A DNA stretch of 64,000 nucleotides. Source: Chitinophagaceae bacterium UBA4411. GTDB lineage: Bacteria; Bacteroidota; Bacteroidia; Chitinophagales; Chitinophagaceae. The notes under the pieces were generated by a model that worked only from the letters and a program-made list of their open reading frames with translations, did not search any database and was not told where the DNA came from. The DNA lies in NCBI GenBank assembly GCA_002400415.1, contig DGQP01000009.1, positions 186,001 through 250,000 on the forward strand. The letters run 5' to 3'. The position numbers and the translations under genes are program-made. Positions within the stretch are counted from its first letter, which is position 1; the number at the start of each line of letters is the position of its first letter. Below are positions 9,428 to 18,076 of the stretch, one piece after another.

Positions 9428-9742
9428 GAATTTCCGAAAGGGATGATGCCGGCAAAAAAATTACACAACACAACCCCGGAATTATTCCTGGATCTGATTG
9501 AAATAAGATTACCTGTTATTATATGGAACTTATGAAGCTCTGCATCACCGGTATAGATCAGCTACCTGTCTATTCTTTTAAAATGGCTGTATTTTCCCGG
9601 CTTACAATTACTTTTTCAGCAGCAACCGGTTCAATCTCCAGTTGAAGTTTACTTTTCGGATAGGTTTTAATTCTTTGTAATGGAGAAAAACTGGACAAGT
9701 TATCCTCAGCCGGTCAAGGGGCCCGCAACTCAGAAGAAGTGA
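9428..9742. other. 315-bp gap between DUF2330 and globin genes
   Basis: No intact gene here. The only coding-like signal is the LytTR-like fragment listed at 9570-9713; the remainder shows no tRNA, hairpin or repeat that I can support. Confidence 0.6.
9570..9713 (-). pseudogene. Remnant resembling the C-terminus of a LytTR DNA-binding domain
   Basis: Between a TGA at 9714-9716 and a TAG at 9570-9572 the minus strand reads about 47 residues, including LQRIKTYPKSKLQLEIEP and VIVSRENTAILKE. This matches the closing pattern of LytTR domains (SKLxLxL ... VSRExxxxFKxWL), lacking the last few residues and everything upstream. There is no start codon or upstream receiver domain. I interpret it as the decayed end of a LytTR response regulator; chance resemblance is possible. 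Confidence 0.4.
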
Positions 9743-10120
9743 TCAGGAAACCTGGATGGTCTTTATCTGCATAACTGTGGCAATACTGGTTGCTCTTTCT
9801 TTGGCAATAAATGCAATTTCTCCTTCAAACAATTCATCTGTTGTTTCCTTAAAAAGGCGGAGCCAGGTTTCAAAATGATGCTTCAACAATGGAGATTGCC
9901 GGTGTAAAGCCATATGGGGTTGCATGGCATTTTTATGATAAGTATCAGATTGAAACAAAACAGAATCCCAGAAATCAACTAAAACCGGTAAATGATGGGA
10001 CAGATCAATTTTAGCGACATCTGTGAACAGATAACTGATAGAATTATCTGCCAGCAGCTTTTCATAAAACCGGGTTACCAGTAATAACAAATCTTCCCTG
10101 TTTGAAATATCTCTTTTCAT
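9743..10120 (-). CDS. Group III truncated hemoglobin
   Basis: A 125-residue cytoplasmic haem protein. The pattern of a short N-terminal helix (REDLLLLVTRFYEKLLAD), LVDFWDSVLF, a proximal-His region (YHKNAMQPHMALH) and HHFETWLRLFKETTDELF is typical of class III 2-on-2 globins. Proposed roles in the family are reactive oxygen/nitrogen handling or oxygen scavenging. Its ATG at 10118-10120 follows directly on the kinase stop at 10121, so it is the third gene of a DsbA-like, PfkB, globin operon. Confidence 0.8.
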   Translation of the reverse strand: MKRDISNREDLLLLVTRFYEKLLADNSISYLFTDVAKIDLSHHLPVLVDFWDSVLFQSDTYHKNAMQPHMALHRQSPLLKHHFETWLRLFKETTDELFEGEIAFIAKERATSIATVMQIKTIQVS

Positions 10121-11038
10121 TTATTCATTGATAGCTGCATATAACCGTTCTGCATCACTCTTGTTAAAAAGTTGTGTTCCATCGTTCATGGTTGCTGCAC
10201 TTCCGCAAGCCACGCCAAAACGAATAGCCTCTCTTAGTGTTTTTCCTTTTTGTAAAGAATAGGTAATTCCGGCCACCATACTGTCACCAGCTCCCACCGT
10301 ACTTTTCTTTTCTACCGGCGGAGCATCAACAAAATATCGCTTATTCTCGCTTACCATCCAGGCCCCAAGAGGCCCCATAGAGACAACAATGATTTCAGCA
10401 AAACCATCTCTTATTGCTTGCTGTGCTGCATCAGGCACTTCCTCTTTGTCCAGCCATTCCACATTCAGCATTTTACATAACTCGCCGATGTTGGGTTTGA
10501 TCATATAAGCGTGTTTCCCTTTTAAGGCCTGTAAGGCAGGTCCGCTGGTATCTACAATACATTTGGCGCCTACGGCAGCAGCATTTTTAACAATCAGCCC
10601 GTAGAAATAATCAGGCAGGCCCGGAGGCAAACTCCCGCTGGCTACAACATACGTTGGTGCAAAGGAACGGATCTGGTCTACAAGTGATTTAATTGTTTCT
10701 TCAAGCACTTCCTTACCCGGAAATGTGAAACGATACTGATTATTAGTTGAAGTTTCCAGCACGATCCAGTTCTCCCTCGTTTCGAGTTTTGTATCCACTG
10801 CATGGAATAGTATATTTTCTTCTTTCAATAAGGAGCACAGCATATTCCCATTATGCCCGCCTGCCGGAAATAAAGCCACGGAGGGCGTTTCTAATTTCAG
10901 TAAGGCCTTGCTGACATTGATGCCGCCGCCACCCGGTTCATTAACTACTTCTGTGCAACGTAATTTACTTTCCGGTTTCAGTTTTTCCACCCTTGAGCTT
11001 TTATCAATGCAGGGATTAAGTGTGATCGTAAGTATCAT
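10121..11038 (-). CDS. PfkB-family hexose phosphate kinase (1-phosphofructokinase/Pfk-2 type)
   Basis: 305-residue ribokinase-like sugar kinase. The N-terminal NPCIDKS and EPGGGGINVSKAL substrate motifs, the inner SGSLPPGLP and the ATP/anion-hole motif STVGAGDSMVAG (catalytic Asp) are intact. This subfamily phosphorylates fructose-1-P, fructose-6-P or tagatose-6-P; sequence alone does not settle which, although resemblance to E. coli Pfk-2 is strongest in my reading. The start overlaps the upstream DsbA-like gene by 4 bp. Confidence 0.8.
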   Translation of the reverse strand: MILTITLNPCIDKSSRVEKLKPESKLRCTEVVNEPGGGGINVSKALLKLETPSVALFPAGGHNGNMLCSLLKEENILFHAVDTKLETRENWIVLETSTNNQYRFTFPGKEVLEETIKSLVDQIRSFAPTYVVASGSLPPGLPDYFYGLIVKNAAAVGAKCIVDTSGPALQALKGKHAYMIKPNIGELCKMLNVEWLDKEEVPDAAQQAIRDGFAEIIVVSMGPLGAWMVSENKRYFVDAPPVEKKSTVGAGDSMVAGITYSLQKGKTLREAIRFGVACGSAATMNDGTQLFNKSDAERLYAAINE

Positions 11039-11688
11039 AAATTGTTTATTTCTGTTAATACGGACTGGACCCGCTTGTTTAATGTTTCATAATCGGTGTA
11101 ACCTTTCGCAAGCAGGTAAAATTTTTGCTCAGCTGCCTGCATGAGTACCTGAGGAAAGCTTGTAGCCTGCAGCTGCCTGCATAAAGCAAATTCATACAGG
11201 GCTTTTTCTCTGTAGGTTTCGCCGTTCATTTTGTTGTAAAAATCTTTTCCGGGTATCGCATATTTTTCCAGTAAATGCCGGTATGCTTCATTATCTGTCA
11301 GATCACGGCCTTCAAAATGAAGGCTGTACTGAAGATCCGCAGCAAATGCCACCTGTTGATCAGGAAAAATCTCTTTGAAGATGCACATGGCGATTGCTGC
11401 TTTTTCTGAGTGAGGAAACCAGTCGCTTTCACCAGGATTGAAAATATGCCAGAGATAATCAGCGCCAAATTTTATACCTGTTAAATCTTCAACCCTGTGA
11501 TATGCTTCACTGATATATCCGGCTGTTGCAGCAATGGGACGGGGATTCTCTGCCGGGATCATTCCTCCCGACAATACTTCAAATGACAGCCTGTCTTTAT
11601 ATTCTTCCGCAATTTTTTTCATAACGGGGCTAAAGCCGTAGCACCAGCCGCAATAGGCGTCATAACAATAATAGATTACAGGCTCCAT
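11035..11688 (-). CDS. DsbA family thioredoxin-fold protein (CGWC)
   Basis: 217 residues with an N-terminal thioredoxin strand and active-site CGWC (residues 13-16, in YCYDAYCGWCYGFSP), then an all-helical insert and a C-terminal FPQVLMQ cis-Pro segment, as in DsbA/FrnE-like oxidoreductases. No signal peptide, so it is probably cytoplasmic. First gene of a three-gene minus-strand operon with the sugar kinase and globin, which suggests a redox or low-oxygen theme (inference). Confidence 0.8.
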   Translation of the reverse strand: MEPVIYYCYDAYCGWCYGFSPVMKKIAEEYKDRLSFEVLSGGMIPAENPRPIAATAGYISEAYHRVEDLTGIKFGADYLWHIFNPGESDWFPHSEKAAIAMCIFKEIFPDQQVAFAADLQYSLHFEGRDLTDNEAYRHLLEKYAIPGKDFYNKMNGETYREKALYEFALCRQLQATSFPQVLMQAAEQKFYLLAKGYTDYETLNKRVQSVLTEINNL

Positions 11689-11758
11689 AAAAGTGCAAAC
11701 TTAAGAAGATAAAAAAAGTAAAATGTATGACTTTGGTAATAATAAGGCCCGATAATGA

Positions 11759-12511
11759 TCACCTGCTCTTTACTTCATCAAATTTTTCATCATAATCTTT
11801 CCGGATCGTACCCATTATCCGGTCCCAGAACAGGAAGTAAAGCCCATAGTTTCCTTTAAAATACTGGTGGTGCAGATTATGGTTCACAGATGTATTTATC
11901 CACTTTCCCAACCAATGCCTGCTGAATCCTTTTGGATAGAGTTCCCAGCCCAGGTGTCCATACACATTATAGATGATCATAAACAAGAAGAAGAATAAGA
12001 GATGATAGAGGTGCACCGGGATCGTAAATATAAAAACAAGAAATATTCCGGCTTCTGCGATTGCTTCCAGCGGATGAAAAGCATAAGCGGCAAAGGGGCT
12101 GGGGTTAACGGATTTATGATGAATAAGGTGAACCCATTTAAATACCGCCGGGTGATGCATCAGCCGGTGCATCCAGTAAAAATAAGTGTCATGCAGGAAG
12201 GCCATTACCGGAAAGGCAAGAAAGAAATACAGGTTTCCATGCTGATCAATATCCGTATAGAATTTTGTGTGTTTTGATAACTCCGGGCTGCCAAGTACGA
12301 TTGCAGGAATAAAAGCCATTATGAATATGGTGGTAATGGAAAACCCGATCTCTCTCGCATAGTCTTTGAATTTTGGAAAACGCTGCTGGATTTTTTTTGA
12401 ACTGATCATTTTCCGGATTACTACATACCAAACAAAGAAAGCAATACCGGCAACCAGTAAATAGCGGCTGCCAATTATTTGTACATCTTTAAAATACAGG
12501 GACCAATTCAT
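11759..12511 (-). CDS. Sterol desaturase / fatty acid hydroxylase family membrane protein
   Basis: 250 residues with about four membrane segments and the di-iron histidine boxes HDTYFYWMHRLMHH, IHHKSVNPSPFAAYAFHP and HNLHHQYFKGNYG. The family hydroxylates or desaturates lipids such as fatty acids, sterols and carotenoids at the membrane; the substrate is not predictable. It starts 9 bp after polA on the same strand and is probably co-transcribed. Confidence 0.85.
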   Translation of the reverse strand: MNWSLYFKDVQIIGSRYLLVAGIAFFVWYVVIRKMISSKKIQQRFPKFKDYAREIGFSITTIFIMAFIPAIVLGSPELSKHTKFYTDIDQHGNLYFFLAFPVMAFLHDTYFYWMHRLMHHPAVFKWVHLIHHKSVNPSPFAAYAFHPLEAIAEAGIFLVFIFTIPVHLYHLLFFFLFMIIYNVYGHLGWELYPKGFSRHWLGKWINTSVNHNLHHQYFKGNYGLYFLFWDRIMGTIRKDYDEKFDEVKSR

Positions 12512-12520
12512 GTTTGGAGA

Positions 12521-15370
12521 TTAATGTGCTTCCAGCCAGTTATCACCCTGCCCGCATTCTGCGATAACCGGTACATCATGTGGTAACGGCAATGCAATCT
12601 GCATATGTTCAATGATCAGCGGTTTCAGCTCTTTAGCTTCTGATTTAAGGGCATCAAAAACTAATTCGTCATGCACCTGCAGGATCATCCGGCTTTGCAT
12701 TTTTTCTTTTTTCATGGCAGCATGCACTTTCTGCATAGCCAGTTTGATCATATCTGCAGCTGTGCCCTGTATAGGTGAGTTAATTGCATTTCGCTCTGCA
12801 AAACCCCGAACCGTAAAATTGGCAGAATTGATATCCTTTAACCAGCGCTTTCTCCCCATCAGTGTTTGCACATAACCATGCTCCCGTGCAAAATTGATTG
12901 TATCGTCCATGTATTTCTGAATACCGGGAAACTCTTTTTTATAGTTATCAATGATCTCTTTGGCTTCTGTTCTGGATATACCCAGGTTATCTGCCAGACC
13001 AAAAGCGCCCTGTCCGTAAATAATGCCAAAATTTACACTCTTGGCCTTATAACGCATTTCCTTAGTTACTTCTGCTTCGGGGATATTATAAACCCTTGCA
13101 GCAGTAGCGGTGTGAATATCTGTTCCTTTCCGGAAGGCGTCGCACATATTGGTATCACCACTGATGGCTGCAACAATTCTTAGTTCAATTTGTGAATAGT
13201 CAGCTGATAATAAAATATGTTTATTGTCCCTGGGAATAAAAGCCTTCCTGATCTCCCTGCCCCTGTCAGTTCTTACCGGTATGTTCTGCAGGTTAGGGTT
13301 ATTACTGGCTAACCTGCCGGTTACAGCCACTGCCTGGCCATACGTGGTATGTACCCTTCCTGTTTTTTTGTTGATCAGTTCAGGCAGTGAATCAACATAG
13401 GTTGACTTGAGCTTTGTAAGTTCACGAAAAGCAAGAATATCATCAACAATCTGGTTACCCTTTGCTGCAAGTTTCAGCAACACATCTTCACCTGTCTGGT
13501 ATTGCCCTGTTTTTGTTTTCTTTGCAGAAGGGTCCAGTTTTAGTTTGTCAAACAAGACCTCACCGAGTTGTTTGGGCGAAGCCAGGTTAAACCGAACACC
13601 TGCCTGTTTATAAACACTTTCCTCGGCTTTTTTAGCATCTTTCTCCAGCTCTTTTGAATAACCTCCCAGAAACTCAACATCCACTTTTATTCCTTCATAT
13701 TCCATATCCACCAACACCTTTACCAGCGGATTTTCGACTTCAGTGAAAACTTTTTCCACGTCTCTTTCTTTAAGGAGTGGTGTAAATATGTTTTTCAACT
13801 GGAGTGTGATATCAGCATCTTCTGCAGCGTATTCTTTGATCTTTTCCAATTCCACATCCCGCATATTCCCCTGTGTCTTTCCTTTTTTGCCAATCAGTTC
13901 CTCAATATGAACGGGTTCATAACCCAGGTATTTGGCACTCAGTAAGTCCATGCTTCGCTTGCCATCAGGTTCTATTACATAATGGGCCAGCATCGTATCA
14001 AAAAGATCACCTGCCACTTCAATTCCATACCATTTCAGCAGCAACAGGTCGTACTTTGTATTCTGCCCGATCCACACTTTTTTCTTATCTGCAAAAAGAG
14101 AAATAAAATGTGCCAGGATCGCTTTTGTTTTTTCTTCGTCAGCCGGACAGGGCACATAATAACCTTCACCGGGTATTACCGAAAAGCTAAGACCTACCAG
14201 TTGGGCATCGTTAGCATCGATGCCGGTTGTTTCTGTATCAAAACAGATTTCCGCATGTTTTTTTAATTCAGCCACCAGCTTTTTGATAGCAGGATCTCCC
14301 TCCACTGCCTCATATCTATGCGGGGTGTTCGTAATATTTTTATCGGCAGTTAAGCCATCTTTTCCTTCGTAATCATCAGCCGGTTGGATTCTATTTTCGG
14401 TTTTTACAGGTTCAATGATATTTCCAAAGAGATCTGTTTGTATTCCTTGCGGAATTTCCTTTTCAACTATTCCTTTGGAAGGCGCTGATAATGCGAAATC
14501 ATCACCAAGTAACCGTTTTCCCAGCGTTTTGAATTCAAGTTCAGCGAAAGCCTCTTTCAGTTTCTCCTTATCCCAGTCTTTCAGTTTAAAATCCTCTTCA
14601 TGAAATTCTACCGGGGCATTTGTAATAATTGTAGCCAGTTTTTTTGATAAAAGTGCAGACTCTTTTCCTTTCCTTACTTTTTCGCCCAAAGCCCCCTTGA
14701 TGTTATCTGCATTGGCTAAAGCGTTTTCGAGGGTGCCATATTCTGCCAGCAGCTTCGAGGCTGTTTTCTCCCCTACTCCCGGAATTCCCGGAATATTATC
14801 CACTGCATCACCCATCAGTCCGAGAATATCAATAACCTGCGCTACTTCCTTAATATTCCATTTTGCACAGACTTCTTCGGGGCCCAGTATTTCTGCATCG
14901 CCACCCTGGTAACCGGGTTTGTATATTTTTATTTTTTCAGATACCAACTGGCCGTAGTCTTTATCAGGCGTAACCATGTATACTTCATACCCGGCTTTCT
15001 CGGCTTGTTTGCTCAGGGTTCCCACCACATCGTCAGCTTCATATCCATCCAGCTCAACAACCGGGATATTAAACCCCCTGATGATATTTTTTATATCGGG
15101 AATTGCGGCAAGTATATCCTCAGGGGCCTCCTGCCGGTTGGCTTTGTAATCTTCAAAATCAGTATGCCGTTCCGTTGGGGCTGCTGTGTCAAAACAGACC
15201 GCCATATGCGAGGGGTTTTGGTTTTTGATCAGGTCGACCAGTGCATTGGTAAACCCAAACTGGGCGTTGGTGTTTTTGCCTTTTGAAGTAAGGCGGGGAT
15301 TTCTTATCAGTGCATAATACGCACGGAACACCAGCGCAAAAGCGTCGAGAAGGAAAACTTTTTTTGCCAT
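12521..15370 (-). CDS. polA: DNA polymerase I
   Basis: A 949-residue repair and Okazaki-fragment polymerase. The 5'-3' nuclease domain (1 to about 290) carries DGYEADDVVGTL and a helix-hairpin-helix region (GIPGVGEKTASKLL). A 3'-5' exonuclease domain follows, with CFDTETTGID near residue 375 and the metal ligands present, so proofreading is probably active. The polymerase domain (about 560-949) has LSADYSQIELRI (motif A), the O helix RYKAKSVNFGIIYGQG and VHDELVFD (motif C). Length and motif order are normal. Confidence 0.97.
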   Translation of the reverse strand: MAKKVFLLDAFALVFRAYYALIRNPRLTSKGKNTNAQFGFTNALVDLIKNQNPSHMAVCFDTAAPTERHTDFEDYKANRQEAPEDILAAIPDIKNIIRGFNIPVVELDGYEADDVVGTLSKQAEKAGYEVYMVTPDKDYGQLVSEKIKIYKPGYQGGDAEILGPEEVCAKWNIKEVAQVIDILGLMGDAVDNIPGIPGVGEKTASKLLAEYGTLENALANADNIKGALGEKVRKGKESALLSKKLATIITNAPVEFHEEDFKLKDWDKEKLKEAFAELEFKTLGKRLLGDDFALSAPSKGIVEKEIPQGIQTDLFGNIIEPVKTENRIQPADDYEGKDGLTADKNITNTPHRYEAVEGDPAIKKLVAELKKHAEICFDTETTGIDANDAQLVGLSFSVIPGEGYYVPCPADEEKTKAILAHFISLFADKKKVWIGQNTKYDLLLLKWYGIEVAGDLFDTMLAHYVIEPDGKRSMDLLSAKYLGYEPVHIEELIGKKGKTQGNMRDVELEKIKEYAAEDADITLQLKNIFTPLLKERDVEKVFTEVENPLVKVLVDMEYEGIKVDVEFLGGYSKELEKDAKKAEESVYKQAGVRFNLASPKQLGEVLFDKLKLDPSAKKTKTGQYQTGEDVLLKLAAKGNQIVDDILAFRELTKLKSTYVDSLPELINKKTGRVHTTYGQAVAVTGRLASNNPNLQNIPVRTDRGREIRKAFIPRDNKHILLSADYSQIELRIVAAISGDTNMCDAFRKGTDIHTATAARVYNIPEAEVTKEMRYKAKSVNFGIIYGQGAFGLADNLGISRTEAKEIIDNYKKEFPGIQKYMDDTINFAREHGYVQTLMGRKRWLKDINSANFTVRGFAERNAINSPIQGTAADMIKLAMQKVHAAMKKEKMQSRMILQVHDELVFDALKSEAKELKPLIIEHMQIALPLPHDVPVIAECGQGDNWLEAH

Positions 15371-15416
15371 GCTGCTAAGTTAATGTTTTCAGCAGCTATG
15401 GCAGGTATAAAGCACA

Positions 15417-15446
15417 AATACCCCGCCGGGAACAGCGGGGTGTATT
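15417..15446 (-). terminator. Hairpin terminator between the 79-aa gene and polA
   Basis: TACCCCGC (15419-15426) and GCGGGGT (15435-15441) form a stem with a loop of about 8 nt. On the minus strand it follows the 79-residue gene and precedes polA. The U tail is short. Confidence 0.5.
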
Positions 15447-15491
15447 GTATAAACTAACTGCTTTGCTTAAGAGACTTATGTAGAGAAAAAA

Positions 15492-15731
15492 TTAATTCAC
15501 CGTGTTGTCGTCTTCGTTCTTAATGGCTGGCTGTGCGGTGGTAATGGTATTTTTATTCAGGTATTCAGAAGGATTTTCTACCAATACTGTACCACTGAAA
15601 GCAGCAACATTGCGTTGAGCTCCCGGGTCAGCAACGCCCACTTTATCTTTATGGATAAAATTCAGGTATAAAGCGAAGAACAGGAGGTTGAAGGCAAAAA
15701 AGTTTACGATTTTGCGGACACGTCTTTTCAT
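15492..15731 (-). CDS. Small single-pass membrane protein of unknown function
   Basis: 79 residues: a basic start (MKRRVRKIVN), one hydrophobic segment (about 10-25, FFAFNLLFFALYLNFI) and a polar C-terminal region. I do not recognise the family. The Arg-rich N-terminus suggests N-in topology. It stands alone between uvrB and polA with a hairpin downstream. Confidence 0.55.
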   Translation of the reverse strand: MKRRVRKIVNFFAFNLLFFALYLNFIHKDKVGVADPGAQRNVAAFSGTVLVENPSEYLNKNTITTAQPAIKNEDDNTVN

Positions 15732-15886
15732 AAATATTGGATTTATTCGGTTTTTAGAATTATTGGATTACTTGGTTTCTCTTAGGCTAAGATAGACTCC
15801 CGTAATACGATGTGCAAGAACCGGGCAATGGTATTTGTTAAAATAGAGCAGAATTACTTTGGGGTTGTTCGTAAAACTACGAGACG

Positions 15887-17926
15887 TTATTTTTTCATCT
15901 CTTCCAATTTTTTCTGCAGGGAAAACATCTCATCCCGGAGGCGGGCTGCTTCCATAAAGTCAAGATCCCGGGCAGCCTTCTCCATTTCTTTTTTTATCTT
16001 CTGAATGGCTTTTTCTGTTTGCGGTATTGTTTTATACTCAGGTTGTTCATCAGCGGCAATAGTAACAAGGTCTTCATCAGGAGCAATGGCATAAGGATTT
16101 GCGGGGTCGTATCCTTTGATATCCAGTACTGATGTTTGTGCAAACACCTGTTCTTTACTCTTCTTTACGGTTCTTGGTGTTATGCTGTGTTCAATATTAT
16201 AGGCAATTTGCTTTTCCCGCCGGCGGTTTGTTTCATCTATTGTTTTCTGCATGCTCTCTGTCATCTTATCCGCATAAAAAATAACAAAGCCATCCACGTT
16301 CCGGGCAGCACGGCCGGCTGTTTGTGTCAGCGATTTTTCATTTCGCAGGAAGCCTTCCTTATCCGCATCCAGAATGGCTACTAATGAAACCTCGGGAAGA
16401 TCTAATCCTTCCCGCAGCAGGTTGACCCCCACCAATACGTCAATGGTGCCTAATCTTAATTCCCGCAGGATTTCCACTCTTTCCAATGTATCAACTTCGC
16501 TGTGTATGTATTTTGATTTGATATTAATCCGGTGAAGATATTTATCCATTTCCTCAGCCATCCTCTTTGTCAAAGTGGTTACCAATACCCTATCACCCTT
16601 TTTTACTGTTCTATCAATTTCATCCAGCAAATCATCGATCTGGTTTACACTCGGCCTGATTTGGATGGGCGGGTCAAGCAAACCGGTTGGGCGAACTACC
16701 TGCTCCACCACCACACCACCTGTTTTTTCCAATTCAAAATCGTCCGGGGTGGCAGAAACAAAAATCGTCTGATTCAACAGGGAATCAAATTCATGAAAAT
16801 TCAGCGGGCGGTTATCTAATGCAGAGGGCAGGCGGAATCCATAGTCAACCAAGATCAATTTCCGGCTCCTGTCCCCTCCATACATTCCGCTTACCTGGGG
16901 AATGGTCTGGTGACTTTCATCAACGACCATCAGGAAGTCTTTTGGAAAATAATCTAACAGGCAGAATGGCCTTGTACCCGGTCTCCTGCGGTCAAAAAAG
17001 CGGGAGTAGTTTTCAATGCCACTGCAATACCCCAGTTCTTTAATCATTTCAAGGTCATATTCCACTCGTTCTTTCAGTCGTTGCGCTTCGATGAATTTCC
17101 CTGTATTCTTAAAGTAATCGACCTGTGCCGTCATTTCATCCTGTATCTCATAGATCACCTGTTGCATAATGTCTTTAGGGGCGACATAGAGATTGGCCGG
17201 AAAGATGGCGGCATTCTCCATTTTCCCGATCCTTTTCCCGGTAATGACTTCTATGCTCTCTATTTCTTCAATCTCATCTCCAAAAAAAGTGATCCTGTAT
17301 CCATAATCAACATAGGGAAGGTTGATATCAACGGTATCACCTTTTACCCGGAAGGTACCCCGGTTAAATTCCAGCGTTGTCCGGTTATAAAGAGAATTGA
17401 CCAGCGAATGCAGAAAGCCCTGCCTTGAAATTTGCTGACCTTTATTAATACGGATGATCCCGTTTTCATAATCAGTTGGATTTCCCATACCGTATATGCA
17501 GCTTACAGAAGCAACTACAATGATATCCCTGCGCCCACTCAGTAAACTGGAAGTGGCTCTTAATCTCAATTTATCCAGTTCATCATTAATACTGAGGTCT
17601 TTTTCAATATATACATCACTAACCGGCATATAAGCTTCCGGCTGGTAGTAGTCGTAGTAGGACACAAAATACTCAACAGCATTTTCCGGAAAGAACTGCC
17701 TGAATTCTCCATAGAGCTGTGCTACTAATGTCTTGTTGTGTGTCAGTACTAACGTGGGTCGTTGGGTATTCTGTATTACATTAGCAATAGTGAAAGTCTT
17801 ACCGCTTCCTGTTACACCCAGCAGTGTTTGATATTTTTCACCCTGTATAACACCTTCTGTCAACTGGTGAATTGCGCCCGGCTGATCGCCGGCCGGGGGA
17901 AACGGGGCATGAAGTTTAAAAGACAT
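15887..17926 (-). CDS. uvrB: Excinuclease ABC subunit B
   Basis: 679-residue DNA damage-recognition helicase of nucleotide excision repair. Present are Walker A (GVTGSGKTF), the beta-hairpin region YYDYYQPEAYMP, helicase motifs (VDESHQT, SATPDDFE, LLREGLDLPEVSLVAILDADKEGFLR, QTAGRAARN) and the C-terminal UVR motif that contacts UvrC (KEMEKAARDLDFMEAARLRDEMFSL). Full length. uvrA and uvrC are not in the window. Confidence 0.97.
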   Translation of the reverse strand: MSFKLHAPFPPAGDQPGAIHQLTEGVIQGEKYQTLLGVTGSGKTFTIANVIQNTQRPTLVLTHNKTLVAQLYGEFRQFFPENAVEYFVSYYDYYQPEAYMPVSDVYIEKDLSINDELDKLRLRATSSLLSGRRDIIVVASVSCIYGMGNPTDYENGIIRINKGQQISRQGFLHSLVNSLYNRTTLEFNRGTFRVKGDTVDINLPYVDYGYRITFFGDEIEEIESIEVITGKRIGKMENAAIFPANLYVAPKDIMQQVIYEIQDEMTAQVDYFKNTGKFIEAQRLKERVEYDLEMIKELGYCSGIENYSRFFDRRRPGTRPFCLLDYFPKDFLMVVDESHQTIPQVSGMYGGDRSRKLILVDYGFRLPSALDNRPLNFHEFDSLLNQTIFVSATPDDFELEKTGGVVVEQVVRPTGLLDPPIQIRPSVNQIDDLLDEIDRTVKKGDRVLVTTLTKRMAEEMDKYLHRINIKSKYIHSEVDTLERVEILRELRLGTIDVLVGVNLLREGLDLPEVSLVAILDADKEGFLRNEKSLTQTAGRAARNVDGFVIFYADKMTESMQKTIDETNRRREKQIAYNIEHSITPRTVKKSKEQVFAQTSVLDIKGYDPANPYAIAPDEDLVTIAADEQPEYKTIPQTEKAIQKIKKEMEKAARDLDFMEAARLRDEMFSLQKKLEEMKK

Positions 17927-18031
17927 CAGCCAAAGTTAATGCGAATGCAGGCTATTTGGTATCAGGAAAAGAGGAAAAACCGGTTCAGTAACCGGGTAAC
18001 CAAACTCATACCGGTCATCATTTTGATATAG

Positions 18032-18060
18032 TAACTTGCCCGTACAACAATATATATTTA
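18032..18060 (+). promoter_or_regulatory. Candidate Bacteroidota-type promoter for the 18077 gene
   Basis: TTTG at 18032-18035 and TATATTTA at 18053-18060 (7/8 match to TAnnTTTG), 17 nt apart, end 17 nt before the ATG at 18077. The predicted leader is short. Confidence 0.4.
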
Positions 18061-18076
18061 CAGTAAACAGCCAGAC

